The notes: a model not told the origin generated them from the sequence alone. Shown: positions 1 to 11,390, counted from the stretch's first letter. The stretch: 64,000 nt of DNA from Mastigias papua (GCA_964019165.1 OZ025283.1:4227001-4291000); one strand, 5' to 3'. A program made the numbers and translations.

Positions 1-537
1 GCAAGGAGATAGGTGATCCCCTCAGCAAGCCACTTTGGGGTTAAATCTGGTTCACTAATTATCTCCGACATCTGTTTCGCCAAGAGTTTGTGCATTGCAG
101 ACATATGAGACAGCCAGAAATTTGGAACTTTGTCAATACCAGGTGACTTCCACTTTTGTGATTTTTTAGTGCATTCTCTAATTCCTCAACTGTTGTATCA
201 TCCCATGATTGTGTCTCAATATTTTTGTATTTCTCAGCCACTTTATTAATCCATTCTGCATCTGCATTAAAACCTTTATCATTGCTCCAAATACTACTCC
301 AAAAATTCTTTATTTCATTCTCACTTGGAATATCATTCACTTCAATAGTTTGCTTACCAATTTCACGATAAAGTCTCTTCGGATCATCTTTGAACAATTT
401 GTTCTGTCGGAAAAACTTTGTTCTCTTTTCATACCTACGAATTCTTTGAGCCTTCAATTGAATTTTCTGTTTTAAAGTTTCTGTTATTTCAGGGATTTTA
501 GTTTGTTCAGGTGATAACTTATATTTCCGGATTACTT
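1..537 (-). mobile_element. R2-type LINE, N-terminal part of the RT region (runs off window)
   Basis: Read on the - strand from about 537 leftward, this encodes the region before and into the fingers of a reverse transcriptase: a basic helical stretch (KRTKFFRQNKLFKDDPKRLY), a conserved linker (IPSENEIKNFWSSIW) and, after a frameshift near 165, GIDKVPNFWLSHMSAMHK followed by KWLAEGITYLL at the window edge. This order is typical of R2-type elements, which have one ORF with RT followed by a restriction-like endonuclease. The palm with the catalytic aspartates would lie left of base 1. It is 5'-truncated and frameshifted, so inactive. It sits head to head with the endonuclease half of the same kind of element at 579-1589, separated by an (ATT)n tract. 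Confidence 0.75.
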
Positions 538-542
538 TATTA

Positions 543-576
<34 letters not shown>
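538..576. repeat. (TTA)n microsatellite
   Basis: About twelve uninterrupted TTA units between the two divergent halves of the R2-type element. A similar TTA tract follows the + strand half at 1778-1808, so this tract may be target sequence, an old LINE tail, or a junction product. Confidence 0.9.
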
Positions 577-578
577 GG

Positions 579-1589
579 CTCGAGCTGCCGATAAGTGCTA
601 CACTTTGTTCGCTTCTCATATCTAAATCTAAGTACGGTTTAAGCCTTATTCTGCCATCTACCAAGTTTACGCAGTGCCAGGTTGTTATTAGAAGTGCCTT
701 TAAGTCATCTCCTAATTCAGATATAAACCATCTTTGGGCAAGAACCAGCACTGGCTGCAATATTCAGTACGATCAATATCGTAACACAAAACAAGTGTTA
801 AATGCGGTACAAACTGATAGTGAAAATCGCCTCCATCATGAACTTAAATCTCAAGGTTTCGTAATCTCATCTATTCTACTTCATGCTAGTAGTAAAACTC
901 GACACCTTTGGTCAAAAGTACAGAAAAATATGCCCAGAAACATTTTCAATTTTACCGTAGAGCACCTAAACAACACTCTGGCTACAAAAAAGAACCTTTG
1001 CAAATGGTCCCTCTCTTCCTCTTCTGCTTGCTCGTTCTGTCTCCAGTCTGAAAGTCTCCAACACATTGTGTCTAGTTGTAAGTCCTACCTGGAAGATGGC
1101 AGGTATACCTGGCGCCATAACTCCGTTCTTTTGCATATCTCTAGAACTCTATCTTCATTACAAGATAGCTCGTTGTACGCAGATCTTCCTTCTTTTCCAT
1201 CTCCATCTTTGATTACTGGTGATTCTCTCAGACCAGATCTTGTTCTAGTGCTAAATAGTACTACTGTATACCTACTAGAGTTAACTGTTGGCTTTGAGTC
1301 AAATATAACGATCAATAGTGAACGCAAATCTGATAAATATCGCCCCCTTATTTTAGCCCTCCAGGAAAAGTTTTATGATGTTAAATTTATTAATCTCTCT
1401 ATGAGTGCTCTTGGTATACTTGGTAGATCCTCTGACTCCTTTTCATCGATGCTGAAAGATTTGCACTTTGACACTACTCGTCAACAGCAGATCATTATGA
1501 AAGCTTCCAACATTGCCATAAGATGCACCTATTTCATTTTCTGTAGACGAAACAAATCTTGGCCAGGTCCGGAGCTACATGACTTTTAA
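579..1589 (+). pseudogene. R2-type LINE, C-terminal part with CCHC knuckle and restriction-like endonuclease
   Basis: A continuous frame of about 336 codons. It starts in the R2 connection region (SKSKYGLSLILPSTKFTQC), passes through NIFNFTVEHLNNTLATKK, then a zinc knuckle C-x2-C-x7-H-x4-C (CSFCLQSESLQHIVSSC, about 1033-1080), then a PD-(D/E)XK-type nuclease core (RPDLVLVLN ... LLELTVGFE, about 1232-1300). In this LINE class the nuclease nicks the target to prime reverse transcription. There is no in-frame stop, so the C-terminal domain looks young even though the N-terminal domains are missing in this orientation. No start codon is claimed. The 3' UTR (1590-1777) ends in a TTA-repeat tail. 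Inactive as a whole because the RT is absent. Confidence 0.85.
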
Positions 1590-1777
1590 TTGCTAATTTG
1601 TATGTTTGCTGCTTCTAATTTCATTGCTAATATTTCTTTCAGTCTCCTTACATTATAACATTTGATTAAATATTATTTTTGTATAGCAGACAAGCCAGTT
1701 ATACACTACCTAACAGTAGAGAGGTGTATGATTGTATGTAACTGTAATGATATTGTCATGATATTATGAAATTTCAA

Positions 1778-1808
1778 AAAAAATTATTATTATTATTATT
1801 ATTATTAT
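1778..1808 (+). repeat. A-rich/(ATT)n 3' tail of the R2-type LINE
   Basis: An A-run followed by ATT units directly after the 3' UTR. Another LINE in this window (13262-14640) also ends in a TTA-repeat tail. Confidence 0.7.
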
Positions 1809-1823
1809 GGGAACAACCATGCC

Positions 1824-2363
1824 ATGCCGAGAACCACTGTACTGTATCTAGTCCAAGAAAACACACAATTTCCAGCTGATCGTTTACTGACGGTGAGAGC
1901 AAACCAGCCAGACCATGTCTATGACAGTGGAAAGTCTATATTTTCAAGTAAGGATAAAATTTCATCTGGTGACCTTTGCCTTTTAAAGAGAGTGGATTGC
2001 AACAAATTCTTAATTCGTCGCATAGTCTAATGTTTGTATTTGACAGGAAACAAAAGACAGAGACAATTTTCGAATAATTTTGTTGACTTGTCTAAAGATT
2101 CCGTCAAAAACATTGTAGGTTTTGCAAACTGGTTCTCTGTGGTTTCTCAAAGTGATAATGAACGTTTCGAGGAAACAGATTTTATTTCATTTAAATCAAC
2201 CGAAGTTGAGGTTACATACGGTTACATCGCTGCTGATTGCTACATTGCTACAATCAACGAAACGGTTGTGTTGGACGCTCCAAATTTTTCTTTTTTAATT
2301 CTATGTAGCACATTAAAAAAATGTCTGCCAAACTGGCGTGATAAGTTTTCATTTGATTTGTGA
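1824..2363 (+). pseudogene. Unrecognised 180-codon ORF with a single internal stop
   Basis: One frame runs from an ATG at 1824 to a stop at 2361, interrupted by a single TAA at 2028-2030. The 5' part (VRANQPDHVYDSGKSIF, GDLCLLKRVDCNKFLIRRIV) and 3' part (KNIVGFANWFSVVSQ, AADCYIATINETVVLDAP) read like a folded protein rather than chance translation. I do not recognise the family. It directly follows the LINE tail and ends just before a small hAT-like repeat. It could be an exon or C-terminal piece of another mobile element. Confidence 0.35.
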
Positions 2364-2401
2364 AATACTGTAGTTTCTTCTGACGTATGCATTGGTTTAC
2401 C

Positions 2402-2731
2402 CTTGGGGGGGGGGGGTACTTGATTGTGAACATGAGTCGACGTGAATCTGGACTTTGACAAAAGGACCCATTTGTATGACAGAAGTTTTCAAGAATTTCG
2501 AACACTTTTGCATGAATTTCCGGAAGTTTCGTAACCATGTCTATGAATTTTGTTGATTTGAGGATGCAAGGTCTATTCAAATTTATTCGGTTTTGATAAA
2601 AATTCTGAAAAATCTACCCATCTACCATAATTAAGGTTAAAAACAGACCCATGTGTAGGGAATCTCAGGTGAAAAACCCACCCATATGAGTGGCACGTCC
2701 AGTATCACTTAACAATCAAGTACCCAGTGGG
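2402..2731. mobile_element. hAT-like MITE with expanded G-tract
   Basis: The 8-bp repeat GGTTTACC flanks the segment (2394-2401 and 2732-2739). Inside are inverted ends sharing GGTACTTGATTGT (2415-2427) and its complement (2712-2724). An 8-bp duplication with short inverted ends is typical of hAT elements. The left end carries twelve Gs (2405-2416) where the right end has about three Cs before the shared 13-mer. No coding capacity. Confidence 0.5.
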
Positions 2732-2834
2732 GGTTTACCGTCATGTATTTTCATTTTATTTGTATCTTTCCCTACATTGGCATATTTAAATAAGTTTTTT
2801 TGCACAGGAACTCATTTGAGAGCACTTTTGAATC

Positions 2835-2950
2835 TGTGATTAATTTCAAAATAATCATAAATTAATCACAAATGAATCACTTTAATCACGAAAAAATCAA
2901 ACTAATTACACCAAAAATTGAATTAATCAAAAAATAATCACTAGTGATTA
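2835..2950. repeat. Low-complexity TAATCA-rich tract
   Basis: Repeated AATCA/TAATCA/GATTA words in both orientations. No ORF and no clear unit length. Confidence 0.6.
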
Positions 2951-2955
2951 TTAAT

Positions 2956-3347
2956 CTCGTACACAATTTTCAGGAGTGATTTGCCCCATATAGTGGCGAA
3001 CCGTCCGGGAATTCAAAATATTCAGTGAATACCCTGGGATTTTGGAAAAATATTTTTATTTAGAAAAATCTTATCCCTTATAAATAAAATTCAACACTAT
3101 GATTTACTATTGTAATGTATTTCTATGTTCGTCCTTTCTTATCGAGAGAATCTCGTACACCATTTTCAGGAGTGATTTGCCCCATACAGTGGAGAACCGT
3201 CCGGGAATTCAAAGTATTCAGTGAATACCCTGGGATTTTGGAAAAATATTTTTGTTTAGAAAAATCTTATCCTATATAAATAAAATTCAACACTATGATT
3301 TACTATTGAAATGTATTTCTATGTTCATCCTTTGTTATCGAGAGAAT
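2956..3347. repeat. Tandem duplication, 196-bp unit x2
   Basis: Two adjacent copies, 2956-3151 and 3152-3347, each starting CTCGTACAC and ending ATCGAGAGAAT, with roughly ten mismatches by eye. No protein-coding frame. A fragment with related words lies inverted near 6425-6475. Confidence 0.85.
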
Positions 3348-3481
3348 TGTTGCGTAGGGGCAAGGAATCTCCACTTTTCTCCTGTGCATTTGTTATGACA
3401 CTGGCTACGTCATGCAATAAGCAGTGAATCTCTTCCGTATAACTTCAACCAATCAGAGTGCAGAATTTTTATGAATAGGCT

Positions 3482-3734
3482 GTGCGATTCGCAAGCAAAA
3501 GAATCGGAAAATACGCTGTAAAGTTTCAGCTTTCAGCCCCGATAGTAGGTTACATACCAGTCTCCTTCCGAGCATTATACTGGCGATCGGCAACCATATT
3601 TGTTGTTGGGACTGTTGTGGATGTGGAATACATATTTTCTAACAATAAGAGTATAAAATATTATCGTTGGAGAAACCTGATAGATTACAAAATATCTCAG
3701 AGCCATTCCTCATTTTACGGATTCAAACCAGGTC
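3482..3734 (+). other. Region upstream of the LINE; no recognised gene
   Basis: An open frame without recognised motifs leads into the frame encoding the LINE RT linker near 3735. It may be a degraded part of the same LINE upstream of the RT. Confidence 0.3.
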
Positions 3735-4119
3735 GCCAGTGTCTTGGGGAAATTCAAGACCTCTATGGGCTTTGGCACTGACTGCATAGCCAATCACTTT
3801 TTGGCGATCGGTCTCCCAATTATTTCTGACTCCCTTTGTGATATATTTAATCTATCAATTGTTATAGGAGTTTTTCCAGATTCTTGGAAAATTGCTAGGG
3901 TTACCCCTATTGTCAAAAGTGGAAAAACTGATGATCCGTCCAATTACAGGCCTATATCTGTTCTCCCTGTTCTTTCAAGAATTTTCGAAAAACTGATCTT
4001 CAACCAACTTTATAAGTACCTGGGCACAAACAAACACTTGTTTGCCAAACAGCCCGGTTTTAGGCGTCTTTACTCTGTAGTAACAAGTCTCCTGTCCTGC
4101 ACCAATGATTGGTATAAAA
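3735..4119 (+). pseudogene. CR1/L2-type LINE, RT fingers (5' piece)
   Basis: Encodes the N-terminal part of a non-LTR reverse transcriptase: a helix before the fingers (GLPIISDSLCDIFNLSI), then FPDSWKIARVTPIVKSG and SNYRPISVLPVLSRIFEKLI, the standard RT motif 1/2 block. The frame stops exactly where a 300-bp Penelope-derived foldback begins. The RT resumes at 4420 after a 12-bp duplicated target. Confidence 0.85.
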
Positions 4120-4419
4120 CTTCACTATAGCACGAAAAAGCGGTACCATGTTTTAACCACACTGAAAAGCTTTTTGTCGTCCGACACTCGTCAGAGTATG
4201 AAACGTTGGATAGCGACCGAAAGGTCAACCGACACTTATAGCCAGATATGCGGGTACACGTGGGCATATCTGGCTATAAATTTCGGTTGACCTTTCGGTC
4301 GCTATCCGACGTTTCATACTCTGACGAGTGTCGGACGAAAAAAAGCTTTTCAGTATGGTTAAAACATGGTACCGCTTTTTCGTGCTGTAGTGAAGTTCTG
4401 TAGTACCAACAGACTTTTC
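4120..4419. mobile_element. 300-bp Penelope-derived foldback with two hammerhead motifs
   Basis: Inserted in the LINE RT and flanked by a perfect 12-bp duplication ATTGGTATAAAA (4108-4119 and 4420-4431). The two arms are inverted copies of the Penelope terminal sequence (CACTATAGCACGAAAAAGCG at the left, its complement at the right), with a short centre near 4245-4270. The right arm has about 22 extra bases (TCTGTAGTACCAACAGACTT) absent at the left, the same asymmetry seen at 30614-31596. No coding sequence. Its arms match the outer arms of the larger palindrome that encodes a GIY-YIG domain, which identifies the family as Penelope-like. Confidence 0.85.
4315..4357 (+). ncRNA. Hammerhead ribozyme motif (type I) in Penelope terminal repeat
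   Basis: Stem I CATACT (4315-4320) pairs perfectly with AGTATG (4352-4357). Between them are the core CTGACGA (4321-4327), short stem II GTGTCGGAC (4328-4336), GAAA (4337-4340) and an A-run/GC/T-run stem III ending in TTC. All invariant core positions (CUGANGA, GAA, A15.1-U16.1) are present, with predicted cleavage after C4351. Stem II has only two clear pairs. Hammerheads are known in terminal repeats of Penelope-like elements. The mirrored motif in the left arm (4160-4200, - strand) has GACA in place of GAAA and is probably dead. Confidence 0.75.
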
Positions 4420-5563
4420 ATTGGTATAAAAATATGGATACGGGGAAATACACTGCATTGGTGTTTATAGACCTAAAAAAAGCGTTTGATACCGTTGATC
4501 ATGGTATCCTGCTGAAAAAGATGCAGAAATATGGAGTGTCTGGTAACGAGTTTGCCTGGTTTACATCATATCTCCAAGACAGAAGGCGGTTAAGTAAGAT
4601 CAATGGCGTTTCTTCACGAATAGAAAAAAAATGCACTGTGGTGTACCTCAGGGATCTTGTCTTGGACCCCTTCTTTTTATAGTCTATGTCAATGATCTTC
4701 CGTTTTGTCTAGAAAGGTGCCAGGTGACCATGTACACTGATGATACCAGCATCTCCTTTACTGCAAGAAGTGTCAATGATCTGAATTTGACGATGAACAA
4801 AGAACTTGATTCTTTACGGAAATGGCTCCAAGGCAATAAATTGTCACCAAAAGTCCTGAAGACACAGGCGATGGTTATTGGATCACGACCGAACCTTAAG
4901 AAGATTTCGACAAAGCTAGTGGAACTTCCCTCTTTTTCTATTGGTGGCTCCGAAGTCGAAATAGTAGATAACGTCAAATATCTAGGGGTACAGATTGATA
5001 GACATCTGTCTTGGGACAAACATATCCATTTTGTACGATCTAAGGTCTCTCATGCAACTGGATTCCTTAATTATACCAAGAAATTACTGCCGCAGGACAC
5101 TCTCTGTAAAATGTATCATGGTATCGTTGAACCACACCTCTGCTACTGCTGTTCAGTCTGGGGGGAATGTGGGGGGACTAGGTTGCAGGTGCTGGAAAAA
5201 CTTCAAAACCGTGCAGCTAGAATTGTGACCAACAGCAGCTATGATTCTTCAGCTAGTGCCTTAATAAAAACTCTAAATTGGCCTATGGTAGCGGATATGA
5301 TACAAGTCGAGACAGCCTTCATGGTCTATAAATCAATAAATGAGCTTGCTCCAGAGTATTTGTCACAAATTTTTACGAAAAAGTCGGCATGTAGTTGGGA
5401 AAATTTGAGAAACACGGCAACTGATCTCCAAATCCCTCTAGTGAAAACGTGCACTGGTCAACGAACTTTCTCATATCGTGGTGCTCGAGTCTGGAACCAC
5501 TTAGATTTGGCAGTCAAGCAGACATCCTCTTTCAAAGCGTTTAAAGACGCTGTAAATAAATGA
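4420..5563 (+). pseudogene. CR1/L2-type LINE, RT palm/thumb and C-terminus
   Basis: Continues the RT after the foldback: FIDLKKAFDTVDHGIL (motif A, catalytic Asp), a one-frame shift near 4640, then GVPQGSCLGPLLFIVYVND (motif B). The catalytic motif C reads YTDD (VTMYTDDTSISF) where active copies have YADD or FADD. Then KYLGVQIDRHLSWD and the usual C-terminal region ending FKAFKDAVNK. The frameshift, the altered YTDD box and the inserted foldback make it inactive. Overall it is a 5'-truncated copy on the + strand. Confidence 0.9.
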
Positions 5564-5745
5564 TTTGTTTTGCTATTTCTTTTCTTTAATTTATTTATGT
5601 ATTATTGGAATTAGGGTAAGGTTTTTAAAGGACAGTTAATTTTTTTTCTCAGTGTTTAAGCACGGACCCCTGTAAAGCAATCTTCGATTGATGGGGCAAC
5701 CATGGGTAAATAATTAAAATGAAACGAAATGAAATGAATGAAACC
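5564..5745 (+). mobile_element. 3' UTR and (GAAAY)n tail of the CR1/L2-type LINE
   Basis: A non-coding tail ending in short GAAAC/GAAAT repeats (about 5718-5744). The antisense LINE fragment at 19808-20200 ends in the same kind of pentamer tail, which links the two copies to one family. Confidence 0.65.
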
Positions 5746-7870
5746 GGAAGCTGCTCTTGTTTTGAATGAAAAGTAGGGAGCCAACAAGCAGAAGGTATCG
5801 TTGTTATATTTCAATCTATCTTTGTGTGAACAATGTCTAAGGGGATATGCCTCTGAGGTAGCTTTTTGAATATGTAACTTGTGAATTAGCTTTTTATTTG
5901 TGGCAATATTAAAAAGTGAGCCAACCATTAATCTCGCGAAGAGAGCCTTCCTCTTCTTTTATACTTTGACAAGTCTATTTGCCTACTCAGTTATCATGTT
6001 GAGGAGATGCCACTACATCATTCATGTGGCGTGACTAGTCACGTTGTTGGACAATTTTCATTGCGATTTATTCACGCTTAATATGACTGAAATTTCCAAC
6101 GCTTTCATTCGACAGACTGAAAGACAGAAAGAATATTATTGATAAAGGGAGCCCCAAAACATATCTTGTTTGTAAGTTTATGGCGGGGTGCTAAGGTTGA
6201 TATGAGTGGCTTCCTAGATCAGCTGACAATACTACCTCTGTTACTGGCCATACCTGCTCTTCGTTACCCAACAAGGAATTTGGAAGGGAATAGGTTTTAA
6301 TTTGTTAAGCAATTTGATTAAATCTTCGAGAAAGTACGGACTTTCACAGATGCACATTGATAAGTTTAGTATTAAGTAGATCCCCTTATTTTACCCTAAG
6401 ATTCTCAAAATTTACAACTGCCTCCTACGTTTTTTCAACTTGGAGAATACCCTGGGAAAATCTTCACGGTTCGCCACTGCCCTCATATTACACTGACACA
6501 TTACGTACTTCAACAACTGAATGATGACAGAATCTGTGGTGATGCTACAGCATGAAATGATGGTAACTACAAACAAAACCGGAACCAACAGACACTTACC
6601 GTACCACACAGCATTACGTAATCAAGACACAAAAGACAGAACTAGTACTCTAACGCTATGGTAGTCGGTATCATTTTGCTCCTCTCGGTCCCCTTGCCCC
6701 AATATCGTTCTGGCGTCCCTGACTTTCATTGAAAACTCGAACTACTTATGTATAATAAGCATTGCACTATGCTATGTTACTTGTTAGCTGCTCTCCAACA
6801 GTTTAAGCTTATGTTCTTTACTAAGACTTATCATTATTTCAAGTGTAAAAGGAACTTTTCATTGTCCATTCGGAAACATTGAACTATAAAGATACTTACA
6901 AATCAAGAATACTAGAATCGTGAAGAAGCTCAGAACTTCTCAGTGCTGGAGCCAAAAATTTTGCTGGCCCAAAAGTAAGAAACTTTCCTACTAGGTACCT
7001 ATAGACTTCCACTCACTCTACGTGTATTGACCCCTGTTCGTATTTTTGGCGTGCAAAAAGATGCATGGACGTCACAACACCAACAATAGAATACTAAACT
7101 GGCCATTCACGCACCACCATTATTTGTAGATAATTGATTAAAGTCATTTTGGAGTACTTAATCGATATTATTGGGATTTTGGAGGTGTTCTGCCTCCAAT
7201 TTAGGGCTTTCTGGTATGTTTATGGAGTGTTCTTGGAGTGTTCAGCCTGTTCTTGGGATGTTCATCTTTTTAGAAACGACGTTATTCATACCCCAATACA
7301 GACGTTCTGATCATGCCTCTCAGTGTTTCAATGCTGACCTATGAAATATCTTCTTAAAGCTGGTGTCAAAAGCAAGGCTGGAATTATAATGACAATCTGA
7401 CTGCGCCACAGCAATCTAGTATTCAACTAAAACCAAAGAAAACCTGAATCTAAGTCTTATGAAATATAATTTTGTTGGGGGAAATAAGAATTATAATCTA
7501 AGAAGTGGGAGTACTCTGCAGTCCGACAGCGAGAAAACTGACTTACGGAATTGAACCTGCATCATTTCTAGACCAAAGGTTTTTTTGGGATGCATTAGCA
7601 GGCAATCTGAAATAGCTAGAAAATCTTTCAATATTCAATAGAAAAATACGGATTTGAAAGGCCTAGACTTCAACTGTAGACTCTGCAGAAGATATATGAC
7701 AGATTTGGGGTATTTGTAGTTTATTTTCTAAGGTTTTGCATTTGTATTTTATATCATATTAATGTTTGTAAATACTTGGCTTAAATTAGCCTAGCTAGCT
7801 ATCTTTCCTTTAATTACTAACTGTAAATAAATGATTTATTATTGTATATTATCATTTTGTTATATCTGCC
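5746..7870. other. Intergenic/intronic stretch, no gene seen
   Basis: No frame with recognisable protein motifs. Contains a short fragment (about 6425-6475) related in inverted orientation to the 196-bp tandem unit. Otherwise unique AT-rich sequence. Confidence 0.5.
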
Positions 7871-8410
7871 TGCGACATCAAACAAAACTGTCAATGAAAT
7901 TCGTGAGGCATTAGTTTCACTTTATAAATTTTCTGGCTGCGCTTCTCTCCGTGCTTTTGTTGGGAAAGGAGAAGCTGGATAGAGAATTTTTTATGCCACA
8001 TGTACATTTACAAGCAGCCAAACTTGGTGTATGATTTGAGGTACAAGATACATTGCTCAAAAGATGGAAAGATTATTATAGATCTTCTTCCACTATGGAA
8101 AGACACTTCACCAACACATATTGCGAGGAGATTACCAATTAAGGATTTGGCGACTCTGCATGGAAAACTGTGCTGGGTTACCGTCTCCGAGAAATAGCCA
8201 TAGCTGGTCCTTGAAGAAGCTGTAGCCTCATTGTCTTTCACTGTGAAAGAAAATGTGAGGCAACTAAATTCCCTTGTATTGATAATGGGCTCGCTGTACA
8301 GACATATGTAGCACTGATTGCATCGATATGGGTGGGAATGATCGAAATAATGTATCATTCGAAGAGACAGCGGAAGTATATGCAATTGACAGTGAAGATG
8401 ATAGTGAAGA
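7871..8410 (+). pseudogene. Degenerate ORF: GC-SLRAF-GKG motif and Cys-rich/acidic C-terminus
   Basis: The first part reads VNEIREALVSLYKFSGCASL followed by RAFVGKGEAG, resembling the FTGCD-type motif of a large group of uncharacterised, transposon-associated invertebrate proteins. About 110 codons further on, with frames broken between, comes CTDICSTDCIDMGGND and an acidic end DSEDDSEEDE before a stop at 8408-8410, as those proteins often end. Stops and frameshifts between the parts mark it as dead. Assignment rests on recalled motif order only. Confidence 0.35.
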
Positions 8411-10018
8411 AGATGAATGATGATATGTTATGATAGACATAAGAAAAATCCGGTCTGAGACTATCATGATGCTCCACCTTAACAACTCCCATGTCACTGC
8501 CAGTTAATGTTGAAAGTCTCCAATCACCCACTCTCCAAAAGTTCTGTAAAAGATATTGAAGACCTATATTAGTAGAGCAACTGATGAAGTAAGATCCTTC
8601 TTTGCTGGATGTTCTGTTTTTTAAAAAGAAAGGGAGAGTCTTTCGATATATTAGAACTTTCGATTTTTAATACCTTCTGTCTGTTTGTTTATCATTCAAT
8701 CTTCCGTCCCAGAGCTTTAATCTATCTACCCTCTAACTACTTTCAACACAATTCTATCATGAAAACAATACTACTAGTGTAAATTTGTGTCACAAATATA
8801 TACCTTTTAGTACAACTATCAGCGGAAGGTTATGAATCCAACACCCCCCGTCTTTACTAGGATAATACCTGGTTTGTAGCTAAAGTTGACAGTTTTATAT
8901 TTAAAGGATTCATTCAATTTTACAGACAAATTCCCATATATATTATTGTTCAGCGCACCATCTGCATTTTAGTTTACAAGACATTTGTACTTCCAAAGTT
9001 CTCCCGAACTTAACCCCCGTATTTGCTAATTAAGCTACCAAAATTCTGATTGCTATCACTGATTTTCGTAATCAGCACAAAAAAGGGATTCTAATGATGT
9101 ATAGAAAGTTTGTTCACTGCAGATCATACCAACAAACCCTCCAGCTCATGCATTACACATTCTGTAATCATAAGAAGAACTCTGTCTCTTTTACAAGAAC
9201 TTTGTTGTTTTAGAAAAAGTAGTCTACAGCTAACCTCACTGAAGCAAGATTACAGTCTGCGTGCTTTGCTTTACGTTGGATTTCAATGGAGAATGTGCGA
9301 CATTGGTGTAATCTTTCCACACGAGAATTACTCACATCCCCTCATTGTCACAGTGCGGCAAAAAGAAGTTTAAGTGAAATCGGATACCATCGGAGTAATT
9401 TCCATATATGCCGAGATACCATTTGAAGAGCATTACGTCACCGCCCTTATATGTAATGGTGCTATATTGCTACAAATGACCTCACCAAGGGATTCTATCA
9501 CATTTGGAGATTATTGCAGAAATGAGTTCACTTTTCAATTGCTTTCTGACATCGGAAGAAGCTATATAGGTCTAAATGGACGTTGTGTTTGATGCCTACA
9601 GAGAACAGAGTATCAAAGCATATGCCAGGAAACAATGGGTCAGGAGTAGGGATGTGCATCTCGGACATAGACAGATTATTAGAGCTTCTTGTGCTTATTA
9701 CTACAATATGTACAACTGAAGTTGCATTATTTTAGCAAAACACCCTATGGGGAGCTATCGGAAATTTTTGTCCCCAACCCTTCACTCCACTTACAAAAGT
9801 ATTGCCCAACTTGATCGAATTTGGCGTCCATTAAAACAAATTTGTCACAGGTTGACCCAAGCCATAGCTTCTATCTCAACGTCAATGGTTCCTATAACTG
9901 GTGTTTGGGCTAGAAAGTATTTGTTTGCAATCTTTACATGCAATTTCAAATACAAAAGTCCGTTCTTCCATTTCTTTTGCTTTCAAGCTGTTCTTAAAAG
10001 GTATTGTGGAGATAGAAG
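8411..10018. other. No recognised gene
   Basis: Two modest open frames on the + strand (9110-9373 and 9374-9592) show no motif I recognise and no splice signals joining them. No repeat structure was noticed. Confidence 0.4.
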
Positions 10019-11390
10019 TACTTGAAAAGTCTGTTGGAACTACAGAACTTCATTATTGCACGAAAAAGCTGGAACATTCTTTAAGGATACTGGAAGGCTG
10101 TTTTGTCCGATGCTCGTCAGAGTATGAAAGGCCGGATAAAAACCGAAAGGTGAACTGAAACATTTAGCCAGATGCGTATAATCGTGATGTGATGACTGCT
10201 GTGTCTATTTTGCCATGACCAATTAGCACCTATTTGTCATTGTTTCACCATATTCTTGATGATAAAACCAAGTTTTTGAATATCGGCAGTGTTGATCATC
10301 ATGATAATACAGCCAAGACGTAGAAGAAGTTACAATAACGTTTCTTAGACTTATTAAAACAAATAATCCTTACTCGTGACACTTATGATAGGATTCAGCC
10401 CACAGACTCACAGCGCCCAAATATGTATGTCGTACCTGAAATGCTCACTGAAAACTTCCTTCTTCGGCCCATTTTATCTATGATTGGCTCCTCTCAACAT
10501 GAACTTGCTTAATTGTTATCGGGATGTTGTCATCGGTACTAAAACTCTACACCGCGGATTGCGTGTAAGGTTCTTTTGCGCAACTGTATCAAAAACTGTA
10601 ACCTTGAACACTTCTATGCTCCTTTGACATGAGCAGTCCTTTCACCAATGTGTCTGCTGATGCTTTTTACCTAGGCCACCTTGATTGCCCTCTATTTTCC
10701 CGAAGACTCTTTCAAACAATTGATGCTAAGTGCTACACGAGAAGTGTAATTTAGGCTTAACAAGCAGATGTATAAGCAATTTGACGGAGTGACAATGGGT
10801 AGCCCTTTGGGGCCAGATTTAGCAGAAAATTGTCGTGAGCTTTCATGAAAGCAGACTTTTCGATATCGCCATAAAACCAAGGTGTCTACTTTCGTTGTGT
10901 TGGCGATACTTTTTTCATCTTTGGTTCTAAGCTGGAATGTGATCGTTTTCATGTATACATCTGCCTGCTACATCAGCTCTAAAATTTACATTAGAGATGG
11001 AGCAAAAGATGTCCTTGAATTTTTCAGATGTTTCAATTGGAGAAAGAGGGCACTGGACTTATCACCAACATTTATAGAAAGCCAAAATTTACTGGTCAAT
11101 GCATCCTTTGTAATTCCTTCTTCCAAAAAGTAGGAAAAATTAGCTTTTTCATAATTTTAATTAATAGGGCACTTACAATTTACCCTAAAACTAAATTAGA
11201 CTGAGCTGAACGCAATAAAACAACTGTTAATTGACAACCGGTATAGAAGAGGTGTAGTTCTATCTTACCTGAAGGAAAAACTAGCCAAAATTTCATCAGA
11301 AAAGTTGTTTGGTCCTGAAAAGTGCTCTGTTTACCTAAGATTGGCCTAGGTTGGACATGTTTCATTATAACCAAATTAATATAGCAACTT
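10019..11390 (+). pseudogene. Penelope-like element: inverted terminal repeat plus degenerate RT
   Basis: Starts with the Penelope terminal sequence in reverse orientation (AAAGTCTGTTGGAACTACAG at about 10025), with a damaged hammerhead on the - strand (10090-10127; GAAA changed to AAAA). Then, over several frames, a Penelope-type RT: RIQPTDSQRPNMYVVPEML, RPILSMIGSSQHELA, the palm block MYKQFDGVTMGSPLGPDLAE, then DVSIGEREG and ITNIYRKPKFTGQCI, and finally CSVYLRLA. It lacks the C-terminal GIY-YIG endonuclease, which appears instead in the palindrome at 30614-31596. Many stops and frameshifts; inactive. Confidence 0.8.

Noticed and set aside
2956..3347. CRISPR-like or satellite array
   Set aside because: Only two long tandem copies without spacers; a simple duplication.
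9110..9592. Two consecutive + strand frames as a gene
   Set aside because: No recognisable motif, no splice signals joining them, average length for chance frames.
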